From: Synechococcus sp. RCC307
GTDB taxonomy: Bacteria; Cyanobacteriota; Cyanobacteriia; PCC-6307; Cyanobiaceae
Direction: 5' to 3'
Assembly (NCBI GenBank): GCA_000063525.1
Contig: CT978603.1
Coordinates: 1,731,105 to 1,795,104 of the forward strand
Length of the DNA: 64,000 bases
The notes beneath the pieces were generated by a model. The model did not search any database and was not told where the DNA came from. It saw only the letters and a program-made list of their open reading frames with translations. The translations under genes were made by a program, and so were the position numbers. Positions within the stretch are counted from its first letter, which is position 1. Every line of letters starts with the position of its first letter. Below, piece by piece: positions 17,598-28,420 of this stretch.

Positions 17598-18772
17598 CGC
17601 GCTGAGCTCCCTTGCCATGGATGCCAACCCGCAGCCAGCGGCGGCAGCTGATTCAAGACCTCCAAGCAGAAGCCCCGGCGCAGCAACTCGGTGGCTGCCG
17701 GGCGATCAATGCCGCGGCTGCGCAGGTAAAACAGCTCCTCATCGGCCAAGCTGCTGACGGTGGCGCCATGGCTGCAACGCACGTCGTCGGCAACGATCTC
17801 CAGTTCTGGCTTGGTGTCGACCCAGGCCTGCTCACTGAGCAGCAAATGACGACTGAGCTGGGCGGCATCCGTGCCTTGTGCTGCGCGGGGCACCTGCACG
17901 GTGCCGTTGAAGATGCTGTGGGATCGGCCATCCACGAGCGCTTTTTGCAGCTGATCCAGGCGGCCATCAGGGCCATCGAATCGCACCAAGCTGTGCAAAT
18001 CAGCAATGGCGGTGCCACTCAGCACGGCCAAATCCCGCAGACAGGTTTCAGCGCCGCCAGCGCATTGCAACAACTGCGGCTCCTGGCGGGCGAGGGCCCA
18101 ACCCTGAACCACGGCCGTACGGCTGTAGGAGCTGCCGGGCTGCTGACGGATGACACTGCCTGCCATCAACACAGCGCCTTCATCACCTTGGAGCCATTGA
18201 CCCTCCACCAACCTGGCGCCGGTGGCCAGATCGGCTTCGAGCCAAGGCAAGCAAAGGCTGGAGGCGGTGCTGCTGATCCGCAACGCCAACTCCAACTCGG
18301 CGTTCTCCGCCAGAAGGAAACGCAACCGCGGCGCCAGCAGCGCGCGGGCAGCCTCTGGCTGTAGCCACAACTCCAAACGCAGCCTGGCGCCAGCAGCCAG
18401 AGCAAGTTGCAACTGCGGGCCAGCGACAGAAGCATGCAGTCGGCAGGGCAAGCCGGTGGCCTCTCCAGGCTCAACGCCGCTTAAAACAGCTCCTTCCGGC
18501 AAGGGCTGGGAACCCGGAGCCAAGCTGAAGCTCAGTCCATCAGGGCCGAGCTGCAGCCGCACCACATCCGCTTCCGGCGCCGGCCAGGCAGCACTGGCGG
18601 CGCTAGCGCAGGGCTTCAAAGCGCGTGGATCAAGCTGCAACAGCGGCGCCAGATCAGTGAAACGCCAGTCCTCCTGACGGCTGGGGGGCAGGGTGAGCTC
18701 AGAGGCAGCAAGCCCATGGCTCGCCCTCAATCCATCGAGCCAGCTTTGGCGCTCCAGCACCGCGCTGCTCAT
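17594..18772 (-). CDS. sufD: Fe-S assembly scaffold subunit SufD
   Basis: A 392-residue SufB/SufD-family right-handed beta-helix protein that pairs with SufB and SufC in the SufBCD scaffold. The C-terminal third holds the recognisable core: [20 protein letters not shown], then the [17 protein letters not shown] step and [10 protein letters not shown]. The N-terminal part is variable, as usual for SufD. It overlaps sufC by four bases and sufS by four bases, indicating tight coupling. Confidence 0.94.
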   Translation of the reverse strand: MSSAVLERQSWLDGLRASHGLAASELTLPPSRQEDWRFTDLAPLLQLDPRALKPCASAASAAWPAPEADVVRLQLGPDGLSFSLAPGSQPLPEGAVLSGVEPGEATGLPCRLHASVAGPQLQLALAAGARLRLELWLQPEAARALLAPRLRFLLAENAELELALRISSTASSLCLPWLEADLATGARLVEGQWLQGDEGAVLMAGSVIRQQPGSSYSRTAVVQGWALARQEPQLLQCAGGAETCLRDLAVLSGTAIADLHSLVRFDGPDGRLDQLQKALVDGRSHSIFNGTVQVPRAAQGTDAAQLSRHLLLSEQAWVDTKPELEIVADDVRCSHGATVSSLADEELFYLRSRGIDRPAATELLRRGFCLEVLNQLPPLAAGWHPWQGSSAR

Positions 18773-19566
18773 GCCAACACCTCAGGGCTGCGCGAGGTGA
18801 CGCCAGCTTCAGCATCCACCCAGTCATAACCACGGCGCTCCAGCTCAAGGGCCAACTCCGGACCACCGGTGCGCAGGATGCGGCCATGGGCCATGACATG
18901 CACAAACTGCGGAGTGATCGCATCGAGCAGACGCTGGTAGTGGGTGATCAACAAGGTGGCGTTGTCGGGACCGGCCAGGTGATTCACCCCTGCAGCCACG
19001 ATGCGCAGGGCATCGATATCCAGGCCGGAATCGGTTTCATCAAGGATCGCCACCACCGGCTCCAGCAGAGCCATTTGCAGGATTTCATTGCGCTTTTTCT
19101 CGCCGCCTGAGAACCCCTCATTGAGGCTGCGCTCAAGGAACGACGGATCCATCTGCACCAGCTCCAGCCGTTGCTGCAGATGCTCTTCAAAACTGAAAGT
19201 GTCGAGCTCTTCGAGCTCCTGCGCTTGACGGCGCGCGTTGGTCGACACCCGCAGAAATTCCAGGTTGCTCACACCAGGGATTTCCACCGGGTACTGAAAG
19301 CCCAAAAACACACCGGCCCTGGAGCGCTCTTCTGGTGGCAGCTCAGCGATGTCCTGACCACGGAACCGCACGCTGCCGCCTGTGATGGTGTAGGTGGGAT
19401 GCCCCGCAATCACCTTGGAGAGGGTGCTTTTGCCGCTGCCATTGCGGCCCATCACCGCATGGATTTCACCGGCGCGGACCGTGAGATTGACCCCACAAAG
19501 AATCTCCTGATCGGCGACCGAGGCGCGCAGATCGGTGATCTCAAGCAGGACAGGGGACTCAGACAC
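18769..19566 (-). CDS. sufC: Fe-S assembly ATPase SufC
   Basis: A 265-residue ABC-type ATPase of the SufBCD complex. Walker A is GRNGSGKST near residue 40, the signature is [12 protein letters not shown], and Walker B is [15 protein letters not shown]. The length is typical. It is separated from sufB by 30 bases and overlaps sufD by four, so it is the second suf gene of the operon. Confidence 0.96.
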   Translation of the reverse strand: MSESPVLLEITDLRASVADQEILCGVNLTVRAGEIHAVMGRNGSGKSTLSKVIAGHPTYTITGGSVRFRGQDIAELPPEERSRAGVFLGFQYPVEIPGVSNLEFLRVSTNARRQAQELEELDTFSFEEHLQQRLELVQMDPSFLERSLNEGFSGGEKKRNEILQMALLEPVVAILDETDSGLDIDALRIVAAGVNHLAGPDNATLLITHYQRLLDAITPQFVHVMAHGRILRTGGPELALELERRGYDWVDAEAGVTSRSPEVLA

Positions 19567-19596
19567 AACGAATTAGTGAGGTGGGTAAGCAGCGGG

Positions 19597-21071
<1,475 letters not shown>

Positions 21072-21075
<4 letters not shown>

Positions 21076-21428
21076 CCAGAGGTATGGGCCTGGATTTCAT
21101 CCAGGGTGATGCTCTGCTTCTCACCGCGGAACGGGTTGTCCTCGGTCAGGAACAGCATGCAGTGACAGTCCTTGCGCTCGCGCATCGGCACGCAGGGGCA
21201 GTTCCAAAACGCTTGAGAGACCTCCGCCTCTTTGTCTTCGTAGTGGCGGCAAGGACAAAGGGCGCCACCAAGCTCGTCTTTGTGGCGGGCCAAACCCTCG
21301 AGCACCACTGCCGTGACACCAGGATCACTACAGAAGTAGGTCCCCGTGCGCTGGGCATAGGTTTCCGCAAAACGGCGGATGACTTCAAGGCTGTCTGAAG
21401 CCGCGGGCTGTTGCGCGTCGTCTGCCAT
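21072..21428 (-). CDS. ftrC: ferredoxin-thioredoxin reductase catalytic chain
   Basis: A 118-residue catalytic beta subunit of ferredoxin:thioredoxin reductase, which passes electrons from photosystem I-reduced ferredoxin to thioredoxin. All ligands are present: CPCRHY, then NCPCVPMRE and the CHCMLF motif, holding the 4Fe-4S cluster and the active-site disulfide. Placement at the head of the suf operon couples a cluster-requiring redox enzyme with cluster assembly. It is divergent from the class I aldolase gene. Confidence 0.95.
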
Positions 21429-21449
21429 AGGGGCCGGAATTACGAAACA

Positions 21450-21470
21450 CCTTGGTTTCCTTTCCCAAGG
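21450..21470. promoter_or_regulatory. inverted repeat in ftrC-suf / aldolase promoter region
   Basis: CCTTGG-N9-CCAAGG lies 22 bases upstream of the ftrC start in the 137-base divergent region. It is a candidate operator for SufR, encoded nearby, although it does not match the CAAC-N6-GTTG site reported for Synechocystis SufR. Confidence 0.35.
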
Positions 21471-21565
21471 CTAGAGCAAGGGTATGCCCTGCAGTGGCAC
21501 CCCCAAGCCTTAACTGACATCCGCGTGCGGCGTTCATAGCTTGCGAGAAACCTCCCCTGGATCCC

Positions 21566-22654
21566 GTGGTGACTCTCTCTGATCTGCAGCAGCGGCCCGT
21601 GGACGAGCTGTTGGGCGATGAAGCCGATCTCTTATTGCGTACACAGCCCAAGGTGAGCCGCGACCGGCTGCACCTACCAGGCCCGGATGTGGTCAGCCGG
21701 ATGTTTGAAAGCTCAGACCGCAGCCCTCAGGTGCTACGCAGCCTGCAGCAGCTCTATGGATCCGGCCGACTGGCCCACACCGGCTACCTCTCGATCCTGC
21801 CGGTGGACCAGGGCATTGAGCACTCAGCGGCCCACTCCTTTGCCCCAACCCCGGAATACTTCGACAGCGAAGCCATCGTTGAACTGGCCGTCGAAGCTGG
21901 CTGCAGCGCTGTGGCCTCAACCCTGGGTGTGCTGGGCTCGGTGGCCCGCCGCTGGGCCCACCGGATCCCCTTCCTGGTGAAGCTCAACCACAACCAGCTG
22001 CTGACAGCACCCAACGTGCACGAGCAGATCCTGTTTGCTTCGGTTGATCAGGCCTGGAACATGGGCGCCGTGGCCGTTGGCGCCACCATCTATTTCGGCA
22101 GCGACGACTGCAACCGGGAGCTGCAACAGATCGCGGCGCTGTTTGAGCAAGCCCACAGCCGTGGCATGGCCACGGTGCTGTGGTGCTATCTGCGCAACCC
22201 AGTCTTCAAGCAGCCAGAAGCCGATTACCACCTAGCCGCCGACCTCACCGGCCAGGCCAATCATCTCGGGGTCACCATCGGCGCCGACATCATTAAGCAG
22301 AAGCTGCCTGAGAACAATGGCGGTTACGGCGCTGTGGCCCGGGCCCTCGGTCAGTCCTATGGGATGACCGATGAGCGCATCTACGACGAGCTCAGCAGCG
22401 CCAACCCCATCGACCTCTGCCGCTATCAAGTTCTCAATTGCTATTCAGGCCGCATCGGCCTGATCAACAGCGGCGGCGCGGCTGGCAAAAACGATGTGCA
22501 CGACGCCGTGCGCACCGCCGTGATCAACAAGCGCGCTGGCGGCTGCGGCCTGATCATGGGGCGCAAGGCGTTCCAGAAGCCGCGCCAAGAAGGAGCCGCT
22601 CTGATCCAACGGGTTCAAGACGTCTATCTTGACCCAGCGATCCCCATCGCCTGA
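21566..22654 (+). CDS. class I fructose-bisphosphate aldolase (DhnA/FbaB type)
   Basis: A 362-residue class I (Schiff-base) aldolase of the DhnA/archaeal-type group for the Calvin cycle and glycolysis. Visible marks are [15 protein letters not shown] at the N-terminus, [11 protein letters not shown] in the middle, the Schiff-base region near [10 protein letters not shown], and the phosphate-binding [16 protein letters not shown]. The start is GTG at 21566 or the next GTG codon. sufR follows 18 bases later on the same strand, so the two may be cotranscribed. Confidence 0.9.
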   Translation: MVTLSDLQQRPVDELLGDEADLLLRTQPKVSRDRLHLPGPDVVSRMFESSDRSPQVLRSLQQLYGSGRLAHTGYLSILPVDQGIEHSAAHSFAPTPEYFDSEAIVELAVEAGCSAVASTLGVLGSVARRWAHRIPFLVKLNHNQLLTAPNVHEQILFASVDQAWNMGAVAVGATIYFGSDDCNRELQQIAALFEQAHSRGMATVLWCYLRNPVFKQPEADYHLAADLTGQANHLGVTIGADIIKQKLPENNGGYGAVARALGQSYGMTDERIYDELSSANPIDLCRYQVLNCYSGRIGLINSGGAAGKNDVHDAVRTAVINKRAGGCGLIMGRKAFQKPRQEGAALIQRVQDVYLDPAIPIA

Positions 22655-22672
22655 TGCCAGGCTGGGAAGACG

Positions 22673-23308
22673 ATGACGTCTTCTCCTGTCTCCACCCACG
22701 AAGCTGCGCTCACCTTGCTGTTGCGGCAAGGTGAGGCTTCGGCTGCAGAACTAGCCCAGCAATTGGGGGTGTCTGTTCAGGTGATGCGCCGCCACCTGCG
22801 CAGCCTCGAGCGCGACGAGCTGGTGGAAGCCAGCCCACAATCCGGCGGTCCCGGCCGGCCGAGCAATCGCTGGCGCCTGACAGCCAACGGCCGTGGACGC
22901 TTTCCCGATGGCAGTGAGCATTTCGCCCTTGGCCTGCTGCAGTCGCTGAGCACAGCCTTGCCCCCAGAGCAAGTCAAAGACCTGCTCAGCACCCAAGCGG
23001 ATTGCCAAGCCGGGCGCTACCGCGAGCAACTCGGCGATGAGCCCCTCTCCGGCCGACTGGAAAAACTGGTGGAGCTCAGGCGGCGCGAGGGCTATGTGGC
23101 CGACTGCCGCCAGGATCCCGACAGTTCTGCATGGCTGCTGCAGGAGTATCACTGCTCGGTCTCACGGGTGGCCGAAGCCTTCCCCTTGATCTGCGATCAA
23201 GAGCTGCAGGTGATGCGGCGCACCTTCCCCGATTGCAGCGTTGAGCGGGTGCACTGGAAGCTCGATGGCGATCACACCTGTGGTTTCCGGCTCACCCCCC
23301 GTGGCTGA
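22673..23308 (+). CDS. sufR: Fe-S-sensing transcriptional repressor SufR
   Basis: A 211-residue DeoR-like winged-helix regulator with a C-terminal 4Fe-4S site. The HTH covers about residues 18-60 (AAELAQQLGVSVQVMRRHLR). Cluster ligands fall in the exact spacing C-X12-C-X13-C-X14-C across HCSV, ICDQ, DCSV and TCGF, which is diagnostic of SufR. In cyanobacteria it represses sufBCDS when clusters are sufficient. Here it is separated from the suf operon by the aldolase gene instead of being directly divergent from sufB. Confidence 0.95.
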   Translation: MTSSPVSTHEAALTLLLRQGEASAAELAQQLGVSVQVMRRHLRSLERDELVEASPQSGGPGRPSNRWRLTANGRGRFPDGSEHFALGLLQSLSTALPPEQVKDLLSTQADCQAGRYREQLGDEPLSGRLEKLVELRRREGYVADCRQDPDSSAWLLQEYHCSVSRVAEAFPLICDQELQVMRRTFPDCSVERVHWKLDGDHTCGFRLTPRG

Positions 23309-23702
23309 GAGCCCACTGAGCCACGACGAAGCCGCAGCCATTGATGCCCTGCCCTGGCCGCTGCTGGAGCGCCAGCGACTACGGCTGCTGGCTCACAGCC
23401 TGCGCAGCCTGCAGGCCGCTGCCGGGCGCAGCGATGGCGCTCTCCCCAGCGGGAGTGAACTGGAGGCCTGGGCGGTGGCACAGCCCCAGCTCCAGCGGGA
23501 GCATCACTTTCGGCAGCTGCTGATCGAACAACTCAGCGCCGCTGGCATGCGCCTGAAGCAAATTGCCGAGGCCCAAGCACCAGAGCAAACCCCGCTCAGC
23601 CTCAGCCTTGAGCAGCTGATACGAGCATCAACACCCCCGCAAAGCCAAGCCCACCAGCCAACACCCCCGGCCAGCCCGGATGATCACCCTCCAAACGACT
23701 GA
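23301..23702 (+). CDS. conserved hypothetical protein downstream of sufR
   Basis: About 133 residues from a GTG that overlaps the sufR stop; an ATG at 23265 inside sufR is an alternative. The first 85 residues form an amphipathic Leu/Arg/Gln-rich helical region (WPLLERQRLRLLAHSLRSLQ), and the tail is Pro/Ser/Gln-rich and probably disordered. The last 100 bases overlap the end of the convergent EamA gene. I do not recognise a function. Confidence 0.6.
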   Translation: MAESPLSHDEAAAIDALPWPLLERQRLRLLAHSLRSLQAAAGRSDGALPSGSELEAWAVAQPQLQREHHFRQLLIEQLSAAGMRLKQIAEAQAPEQTPLSLSLEQLIRASTPPQSQAHQPTPPASPDDHPPND

Positions 23703-24477
23703 GGGGCAGGGCCATCAACGGCGCCGTTGCCAGCAAGCTCACGGCCAGCCCCACCGGCAGCTGTTGCAAGCTGGCCTGCTGCAGCACGATCCCCAGGCTG
23801 GTGCCGAGCAGTGTGGCCAACAGCAGCAAGGGCCAGCGGGGGCTTGCAGGGCGTGGCTGCTGCTTGGTGGGCAAGCGCACCCAAGGCAACATCACTGCCA
23901 AGGCCGCCAGCAAGCGCACCCCAGCTGCCGTGAGCGGCTGCCAGCTGCTGCCTGCCAAGGCCCAACGCGACAGCAACGCCCCGGCCAAGCCGCAGAGCAA
24001 TGCCAGGGCAATGCATAGCAATCCCAGCCCTTGTTCCCGCGCTGGTGTGCCTCCAGGCGGGGCTTGCCGAGCCACGATCAAGACCGCCAGGCTGATCAGT
24101 GCGATCGCCAGCCACTGCTGCAGCTGTAGGGACTCCGCCAAGGTGAGCTGGGCCAGGAGTGCTGAAAGGGCGGGCCCACCGGCATCGAGCGTCAAGCTGC
24201 GGCGGGTGCCCAAACGCCGCAGCGCAGCGAAATAAAAGCTGTCGCCCAGGGCAATCCCCAAGACTCCGCTGAGCATCAAAGCCAGCAGGGTGGGCGCTGA
24301 AACGCCCTGCCACGCCCCAGACCAGAGCAGCACAGGCAGCAAGCTCAAGCTGCCAATGAGGTTTTTGAGCAGATTGAGCTGCGAGGCGCTGAGCGAGGTG
24401 GGCACCCGTCGCCAAAGCCCACTGGCGATGGTCCAGCAGAAGGCAGCCAACAGGGCCGCCACGACACCGATCAACAT
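23602..24477 (-). CDS. EamA/DMT-family transporter
   Basis: A 291-residue protein with about ten hydrophobic segments in two EamA repeats, typical of drug/metabolite transporters that export amino acids or other small metabolites. The first repeat runs from LIGVVAALLAAFCW and contains ALGDSFYFAALRRLG; the second contains LATLLGTSLGIVLQQASL. I start it at 24477 because an ATG at 24591 would run through the conserved N-terminus of the divergent CpcS-family gene. The 3' end overlaps the convergent gene at 23301. The substrate is unknown. Confidence 0.8.
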   Translation of the reverse strand: MLIGVVAALLAAFCWTIASGLWRRVPTSLSASQLNLLKNLIGSLSLLPVLLWSGAWQGVSAPTLLALMLSGVLGIALGDSFYFAALRRLGTRRSLTLDAGGPALSALLAQLTLAESLQLQQWLAIALISLAVLIVARQAPPGGTPAREQGLGLLCIALALLCGLAGALLSRWALAGSSWQPLTAAGVRLLAALAVMLPWVRLPTKQQPRPASPRWPLLLLATLLGTSLGIVLQQASLQQLPVGLAVSLLATAPLMALPLSRLEGDHPGWPGVLAGGLGFAGVLMLVSAAQG

Positions 24478-24504
24478 GGGGATCGACCCGGCAGGCTGGA
24501 CGCC

Positions 24505-25095
24505 ATGGATTGCATCACCGACGCCCTCAGTTTCTTTGGCCAAAGCTGTGGCCGCTGGCGCTCCCAACGCTCCCAGCACCATCTCTTGCATCGCCGGGCG
24601 GAAGCCGGCGCTTCATTGGTGGAAGTGGCGATGGTGGAAGCCGATGACCCTCGGCTGAGCGCCCTGGCCGAGCTGCACAAGATGGACCCCGGCGCGGTGG
24701 TGGGGGGCTGTCATGTGCGCTGGAGCGGCTCAATGGCCTGGGACCGAGCCGGGGAAAACCATGAAAGCGAAACGGTGTTTGCCCTGCTGCCCGACGACAG
24801 CGAAGGCTGCCAGGGCTTCCTCCTGCGCGACATGGGGTATTCCGTGAAAGAACCAGTCGCCGGGCGCTTTCGCCTGGATGAGCAGAAAAGCCTTTGGCTG
24901 AGCACCAACTACGAAATGATGGACAGCGGCGAGTGCTTTTGGTTCGCCGGACCCAACACCAGGCTGCGCACCAGCACCGTGCAAGGGCTCTCCAACACCG
25001 CCTCCCTCTGCATGGAAACCAGGGTCCTTGAGGACGCCCAACCGATGAGAGACCAGCAGCCCTCGGCCCAAGCCAGCTCCCTGCTGGGCTGGTAA
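24505..25095 (+). CDS. CpcS/CpeS-family phycobiliprotein lyase
   Basis: A 196-residue lipocalin-like S/U-type lyase. Family marks are the start MDCITDALSFFGQSCGRW, then SQRSQHHL, DDPRLSALAELHKMDP, GSMAWDR, ETVFALLPD, GFLLRDMGY and the C-terminal RLRTSTVQGLSNTAS. It resembles the CpcS/CpcU group that attaches bilin to beta-Cys82 of phycocyanin and to allophycocyanin more than it resembles CpeS at 38943. I cannot tell CpcS from CpcU. It marks the left edge of the phycobilisome region and is followed by cpcG1. Confidence 0.85.
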   Translation: MDCITDALSFFGQSCGRWRSQRSQHHLLHRRAEAGASLVEVAMVEADDPRLSALAELHKMDPGAVVGGCHVRWSGSMAWDRAGENHESETVFALLPDDSEGCQGFLLRDMGYSVKEPVAGRFRLDEQKSLWLSTNYEMMDSGECFWFAGPNTRLRTSTVQGLSNTASLCMETRVLEDAQPMRDQQPSAQASSLLGW

Positions 25096-25113
25096 CAAAT
25101 ACTTAGAAAAGCC

Positions 25114-25131
25114 GTCCGAAAAGTTACGGAC
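25114..25131. promoter_or_regulatory. inverted repeat upstream of cpcG1
   Basis: GTCCG-N8-CGGAC lies 19 bases after the stop of the lyase gene and about 80 bases before the cpcG1 start. There is no T-run, so an operator or an RNA hairpin in the leader is likelier than a terminator. Confidence 0.35.
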
Positions 25132-25209
25132 TGTGATCGCGATTGAAAAGATTCGGCTCTCTTCCAGCCCCCACTTCTACGATCAGCGTCGTCGGATGCT
25201 GACTACTGA

Positions 25210-25968
25210 GTGGCTATTCCCCTCCTGCCGTACGCGCCCATCACCCAAAACGCCCGGGTGGAGCGGATTCGCGTGGGCTCGGACGAAGACCTCAAGGTCG
25301 TAGCCCTCGACCAGTCGATGGACGCCGACAACCTCAAGACAGTCATTGAGTCGGCGTATCGCCAGATCTTTTTCCACGCCTTCAAGAGCGACCGCGATCG
25401 CTTCTTGGAATCACAGCTGCGCAACGGTCAGATCACCGTGCGCGATTTCATCCGCGGCCTCTGCCTCTCGGACACCTTCACCCGCACCTTCTACGGGTTC
25501 AACAGCAACTACAAGGTGGTGCGCCACTTGGTGGAACGCCTGCTGGGACGCAAGACCAGCGGCAAAGGCGAGGAGCTCTCCTGGTCCATCGTGATCGCCA
25601 CCAAAGGTGTTGCCGGCATGGTGGACGCCTTGCTCGATAGCGAGGAGTACCTCGACAACTTCGGTTTCGACACCGTCCCTTACCAGCGCCATCGCGTGCT
25701 GCCCGGGCGCGATCTGGGCGACACCCCCTTCAACATCACCACTCCTCGCTACGACGAGTACCACCGCAACAAGCTGGGCTTCCCCCAGATCATCTTCACT
25801 GGCGACATCAAGCGGTTGCCCGAGCGCGCCAAGATCAAGCGAGGCGGCAATCCAGCCGACTACATGGATTGGGTCGGGAGCATGGGCGCAGTCAACATGC
25901 CTGGCTCTCAAGCCCAAACCAGTGGGGACTACATGTCACGCGTTCCTTACCGCAGCATCGGCCGCTAA
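25210..25968 (+). CDS. cpcG1: phycobilisome rod-core linker CpcG
   Basis: A 252-residue rod-core linker. It has the PF00427 linker domain at about residues 35-185, including AYRQIFFHAFKSDRDRFLES, VRDFIRGLCLSDTF and LLGRKTSGKGEE. The tail is soluble and charged, with no hydrophobic segment, so it should join rods to the allophycocyanin core. It starts at a GTG, as the family N-terminus AIPLL follows at once. A strong terminator follows, so it forms its own transcript, perhaps with the lyase upstream. It is one of two CpcG proteins here; the other (33947) has a membrane anchor. Confidence 0.92.
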   Translation: MAIPLLPYAPITQNARVERIRVGSDEDLKVVALDQSMDADNLKTVIESAYRQIFFHAFKSDRDRFLESQLRNGQITVRDFIRGLCLSDTFTRTFYGFNSNYKVVRHLVERLLGRKTSGKGEELSWSIVIATKGVAGMVDALLDSEEYLDNFGFDTVPYQRHRVLPGRDLGDTPFNITTPRYDEYHRNKLGFPQIIFTGDIKRLPERAKIKRGGNPADYMDWVGSMGAVNMPGSQAQTSGDYMSRVPYRSIGR

Positions 25969-25990
25969 GCGATCGCGTTCAGCACCCTTC

Positions 25991-26018
25991 AAAGCACTCC
26001 GAAAGGGGTGCTTTTTTG
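25991..26018 (+). terminator. rho-independent terminator after cpcG1
   Basis: AAAGCACTCC and GGGGTGCTTT pair around a GAAA tetraloop, followed by six T. It lies 23 bases past the cpcG1 stop. Confidence 0.85.
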
Positions 26019-26131
26019 TGCCGCTCACGCGTCTGGCCTAGCAAGAATCAGGAATTGCTGACGGGTGAAGAGATCTCTGTTGTGACTTTTGCCTAGTGGA
26101 TGCAGAGTGATCCCAAACGGAATCTTTAGCG

Positions 26132-27220
26132 GTGAATCAGTCCTTGTCTTCGCTTGCGCGTCTGACTCTCCGACAACTGCGCCGCGTTGCAAGCGACCTG
26201 GGTGTGGCTCTTTACAGCCGCAAATCAAAGGACGAGCTGCTCGATGCCATCAGCACAAAGCAGGAGTTCAGCGCTGGCGAGAAGCGCATTGAAACCGCCA
26301 TCTCCTTAGCCGAGATGGAGGCTGGTTTTGGCAACACCCCCCTGCCTCTACCTGAAACTCGGGTGGTTTTTCTCCCCCGTGATCCCCAATGGGCCTACGT
26401 CTTTTGGGAGATCGCTGCTGACAGCCGTCGCTCTGCTGAGGCCGCTGGTGCGCGCCAGCTCTGCCTTCGGGTCTGCGACGTCACCGGTCTGCACGACGGC
26501 TCCAGCCATCCCCACACCCTGCAGGAAGTGGTGGTCGATTCGGGTTCCAGCGAGTGGTATCTGCCTGTTCCCCTGAGTGATCGCGACTACCGCGTGGAAC
26601 TGGGCTTCCGCCTCAACGACGGCGGTTGGTTCTCTTTGGCCTTCTCGGCTGTAGCCCGGGTTCCGGCCATGCATCCCAGCGAGCAGATCCTGGACCAGTT
26701 CGTGCCTTTCTCCCTTGAGGCCACTCCCAGCACCCTGCCCACCCCCGCCGATGCAGGAGACAACAACCTGCACGAGCGGCTCTACCAAACCGCCACCGTG
26801 CGCTGGCGCCGCCTTGGCCGCGGCTCTGAATCGTTCCATGAACTGGACGAGTCCGCCGCTGCAGCGCGTGGCCTCAATGATTCCGGTGTTGGCCGCTGGG
26901 CCAGCGGCCGCAGCGAGAGTGGAATCGGTGGTGTCGCTCCACGTCAACGCTCCTTCTGGCTGGTGGCTGACGCCGAACTGATCGTCTACGGCGCCACTGA
27001 TCCTTCCGCCACCTTGAGCATTGGCGATGAAGCGGTGCCCCTCTCAGCCGATGGCACCTTCCGTGTTCAGGTTCCCTTCCGCGATGGGCATCAGCTCTAT
27101 CCGATCAAAGCGGTGGCTGCCGATGGTGAGCAAACCCGCGACATCACCCTGGAGTTCGAGCGCAAAACCCCCCAGGACAACACCAACACGCCTGAACAAG
27201 CCAAAAACGAGTGGTTCTGA
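26132..27220 (+). CDS. DUF4912 domain protein with N-terminal SAP/Rho-like helix
   Basis: A 362-residue protein. The N-terminus (LTLRQLRRVASDLGVALYSR, then KSKDELLDAI) has the SAP/Rho-N helix-extension-helix pattern that can bind nucleic acid. A DUF4912 domain follows at about residues 75-190 (LPRDPQWAYVFWEI is its typical core). The C-terminal part includes another beta-rich module (FWLVADAELIVYGATDPSAT). Members occur widely in cyanobacteria without assigned function. It lies between cpcG1 and mpeE, but there is no sign of a phycobilisome role. Confidence 0.8.
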   Translation: MNQSLSSLARLTLRQLRRVASDLGVALYSRKSKDELLDAISTKQEFSAGEKRIETAISLAEMEAGFGNTPLPLPETRVVFLPRDPQWAYVFWEIAADSRRSAEAAGARQLCLRVCDVTGLHDGSSHPHTLQEVVVDSGSSEWYLPVPLSDRDYRVELGFRLNDGGWFSLAFSAVARVPAMHPSEQILDQFVPFSLEATPSTLPTPADAGDNNLHERLYQTATVRWRRLGRGSESFHELDESAAAARGLNDSGVGRWASGRSESGIGGVAPRQRSFWLVADAELIVYGATDPSATLSIGDEAVPLSADGTFRVQVPFRDGHQLYPIKAVAADGEQTRDITLEFERKTPQDNTNTPEQAKNEWF

Positions 27221-27225
27221 GCCCT

Positions 27226-27399
27226 GTGGCTCTTAAAAAAGCACTGGTCCTCATCCTGCCGTTGGCAGGCTCTCTCTCTCTGCCCATTGCTGTCCCGCTC
27301 TTGATGCGAACAGCTGGGATCGGGGCAGGGGTCGGCTTGGTGTTGGTGGTGAGCTGCCTTTGGTTTGCAGTGATGCTGCGGTTCTCTGAAATGCCCTGA
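27226..27399 (+). CDS. small membrane protein
   Basis: About 57 residues from GTG 27226, with a GTG five codons earlier as alternative. Two hydrophobic segments (KALVLILPLAGSLSLPIAV and VGLVLVVSCLWFAVML) suggest a small two-helix membrane protein. It follows the DUF4912 gene after only five bases and is probably cotranscribed with it. No family is recognised. Confidence 0.6.
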   Translation: MALKKALVLILPLAGSLSLPIAVPLLMRTAGIGAGVGLVLVVSCLWFAVMLRFSEMP

Positions 27400-27405
27400 T
27401 CCTTC

Positions 27406-27479
27406 CCTCAGGGTTGTTAACGCTAAAAAAGCCCTATTGCCAGTCAAAAATTTTGTTTCAGGGCACTCAACCCCTGAGG
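27406..27479 (+). promoter_or_regulatory. nested inverted repeats upstream of mpeE
   Basis: CCTCAGGGTTG at 27406-27416 pairs with CAACCCCTGAGG at 27468-27479 apart from one bulged C. Inside, GCCCT at 27431 pairs with AGGGC at 27460, and AAAATTTT lies in the apical part. No T-run follows, and mpeE starts 57 bases later, so a folded mRNA leader or an operator is possible. Confidence 0.4.
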
Positions 27480-27535
27480 AACTCATCAAGTAACGGGCCT
27501 AATCTCCAGCTCACAATTGCCCGCTCGATTCAGTA

Positions 27536-28372
27536 ATGGTTGTCATCAAACCGAAGCGTGATTTCACCAGCCTGAATCGCGTCTCTTACGCCGCCAGCAA
27601 CACGGCCAAGAAATCGCAAGCCGCCACCACGATTGCCCAGTACAAGCACGACATCTGCTCCAACCTGGGTATTGGAATTGGCCCTCGCCACCATGAGGAG
27701 TGCCCGTTCTCCTCGGTAAACGATCAATACGCCGCCACCGGCAGTGAAGCGCTGGAAACCGCCATTGCGGCCGCCTACAAACAGGTGTTGGGCAATCTCG
27801 GCCCCACCGAAAGCCAGCGGTGCACCGAGCTGGAATCCCAGCTGCTGAATGGCGACATCAATGTGCGCGACTTCGTGGCTGGGTTGGCCAAATCAGATCT
27901 CTACAAGCAGAACTATTTCTCCACGGTCTCTCCGATCCGCGGCATTGAGCTGAACCTCAAGCACCTGCTGGGCCGCCCTCCGGTCAATCAAGCCGAGGTC
28001 AGCGCCTGCATCACCTTGATTGCCGAGCATGGCTTTGATGCCTTGGTCGACAAGATCACCCAATCCGGTGAGTACTTGGAAGTGTTCGGCACCGACACCG
28101 TGCCCTATGCCCGGGCTTTCAAATCCGAAGCTGGCTTCTACTGCTCCACCTTCATCAACATGGGCGAGGTCTGCACCGGCAACGCCGCTTCAGACACAAC
28201 GGTTCAAAGCCGCAGCCTGCTGGTGATGGCCCTGAACAATGCCCGCAGCCTCAGCACCTCTGCTGGCAGCTTCGATGTGTCGGCCTTTAGCTATTCCAAA
28301 GCCATCAAGGACCCAACATCGGGTGCCTTCCAACGCATGTTCCAGCCCAAAACGGCCAAAACCTGGGGCTAA
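27536..28372 (+). CDS. mpeE: phycoerythrin II-associated linker MpeE
   Basis: A 278-residue chromophorylated rod linker and MpeC paralogue. The N-terminal extension holds the gamma-type bilin motif, with Cys41 followed by SNLGIGIGPRHHEECP. The PF00427 linker domain follows at about residues 60-200 (AYKQVLGNLGPTE, NVRDFVAGLAKSDLYK, IELNLKHLLGRPP). It lacks a CpcD domain, as do MpeC-type linkers. MpeE carries phycourobilin in strain WH8102, where the protein is about 300 residues long. It is monocistronic here, with an unusual leader, and lies outside the main PE cluster beside comF. Confidence 0.88.
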   Translation: MVVIKPKRDFTSLNRVSYAASNTAKKSQAATTIAQYKHDICSNLGIGIGPRHHEECPFSSVNDQYAATGSEALETAIAAAYKQVLGNLGPTESQRCTELESQLLNGDINVRDFVAGLAKSDLYKQNYFSTVSPIRGIELNLKHLLGRPPVNQAEVSACITLIAEHGFDALVDKITQSGEYLEVFGTDTVPYARAFKSEAGFYCSTFINMGEVCTGNAASDTTVQSRSLLVMALNNARSLSTSAGSFDVSAFSYSKAIKDPTSGAFQRMFQPKTAKTWG

Positions 28373-28420
28373 ACACGGCACGGCAACCCGGGGAAGGCTG
28401 GATTCAACAGCCCAAACGCC

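Noticed and set aside
16461..17651. A 396-residue open frame opposite sufS
   Set aside because: Long only because of the GC-rich strand; sufS carries all PLP and Cys motifs.
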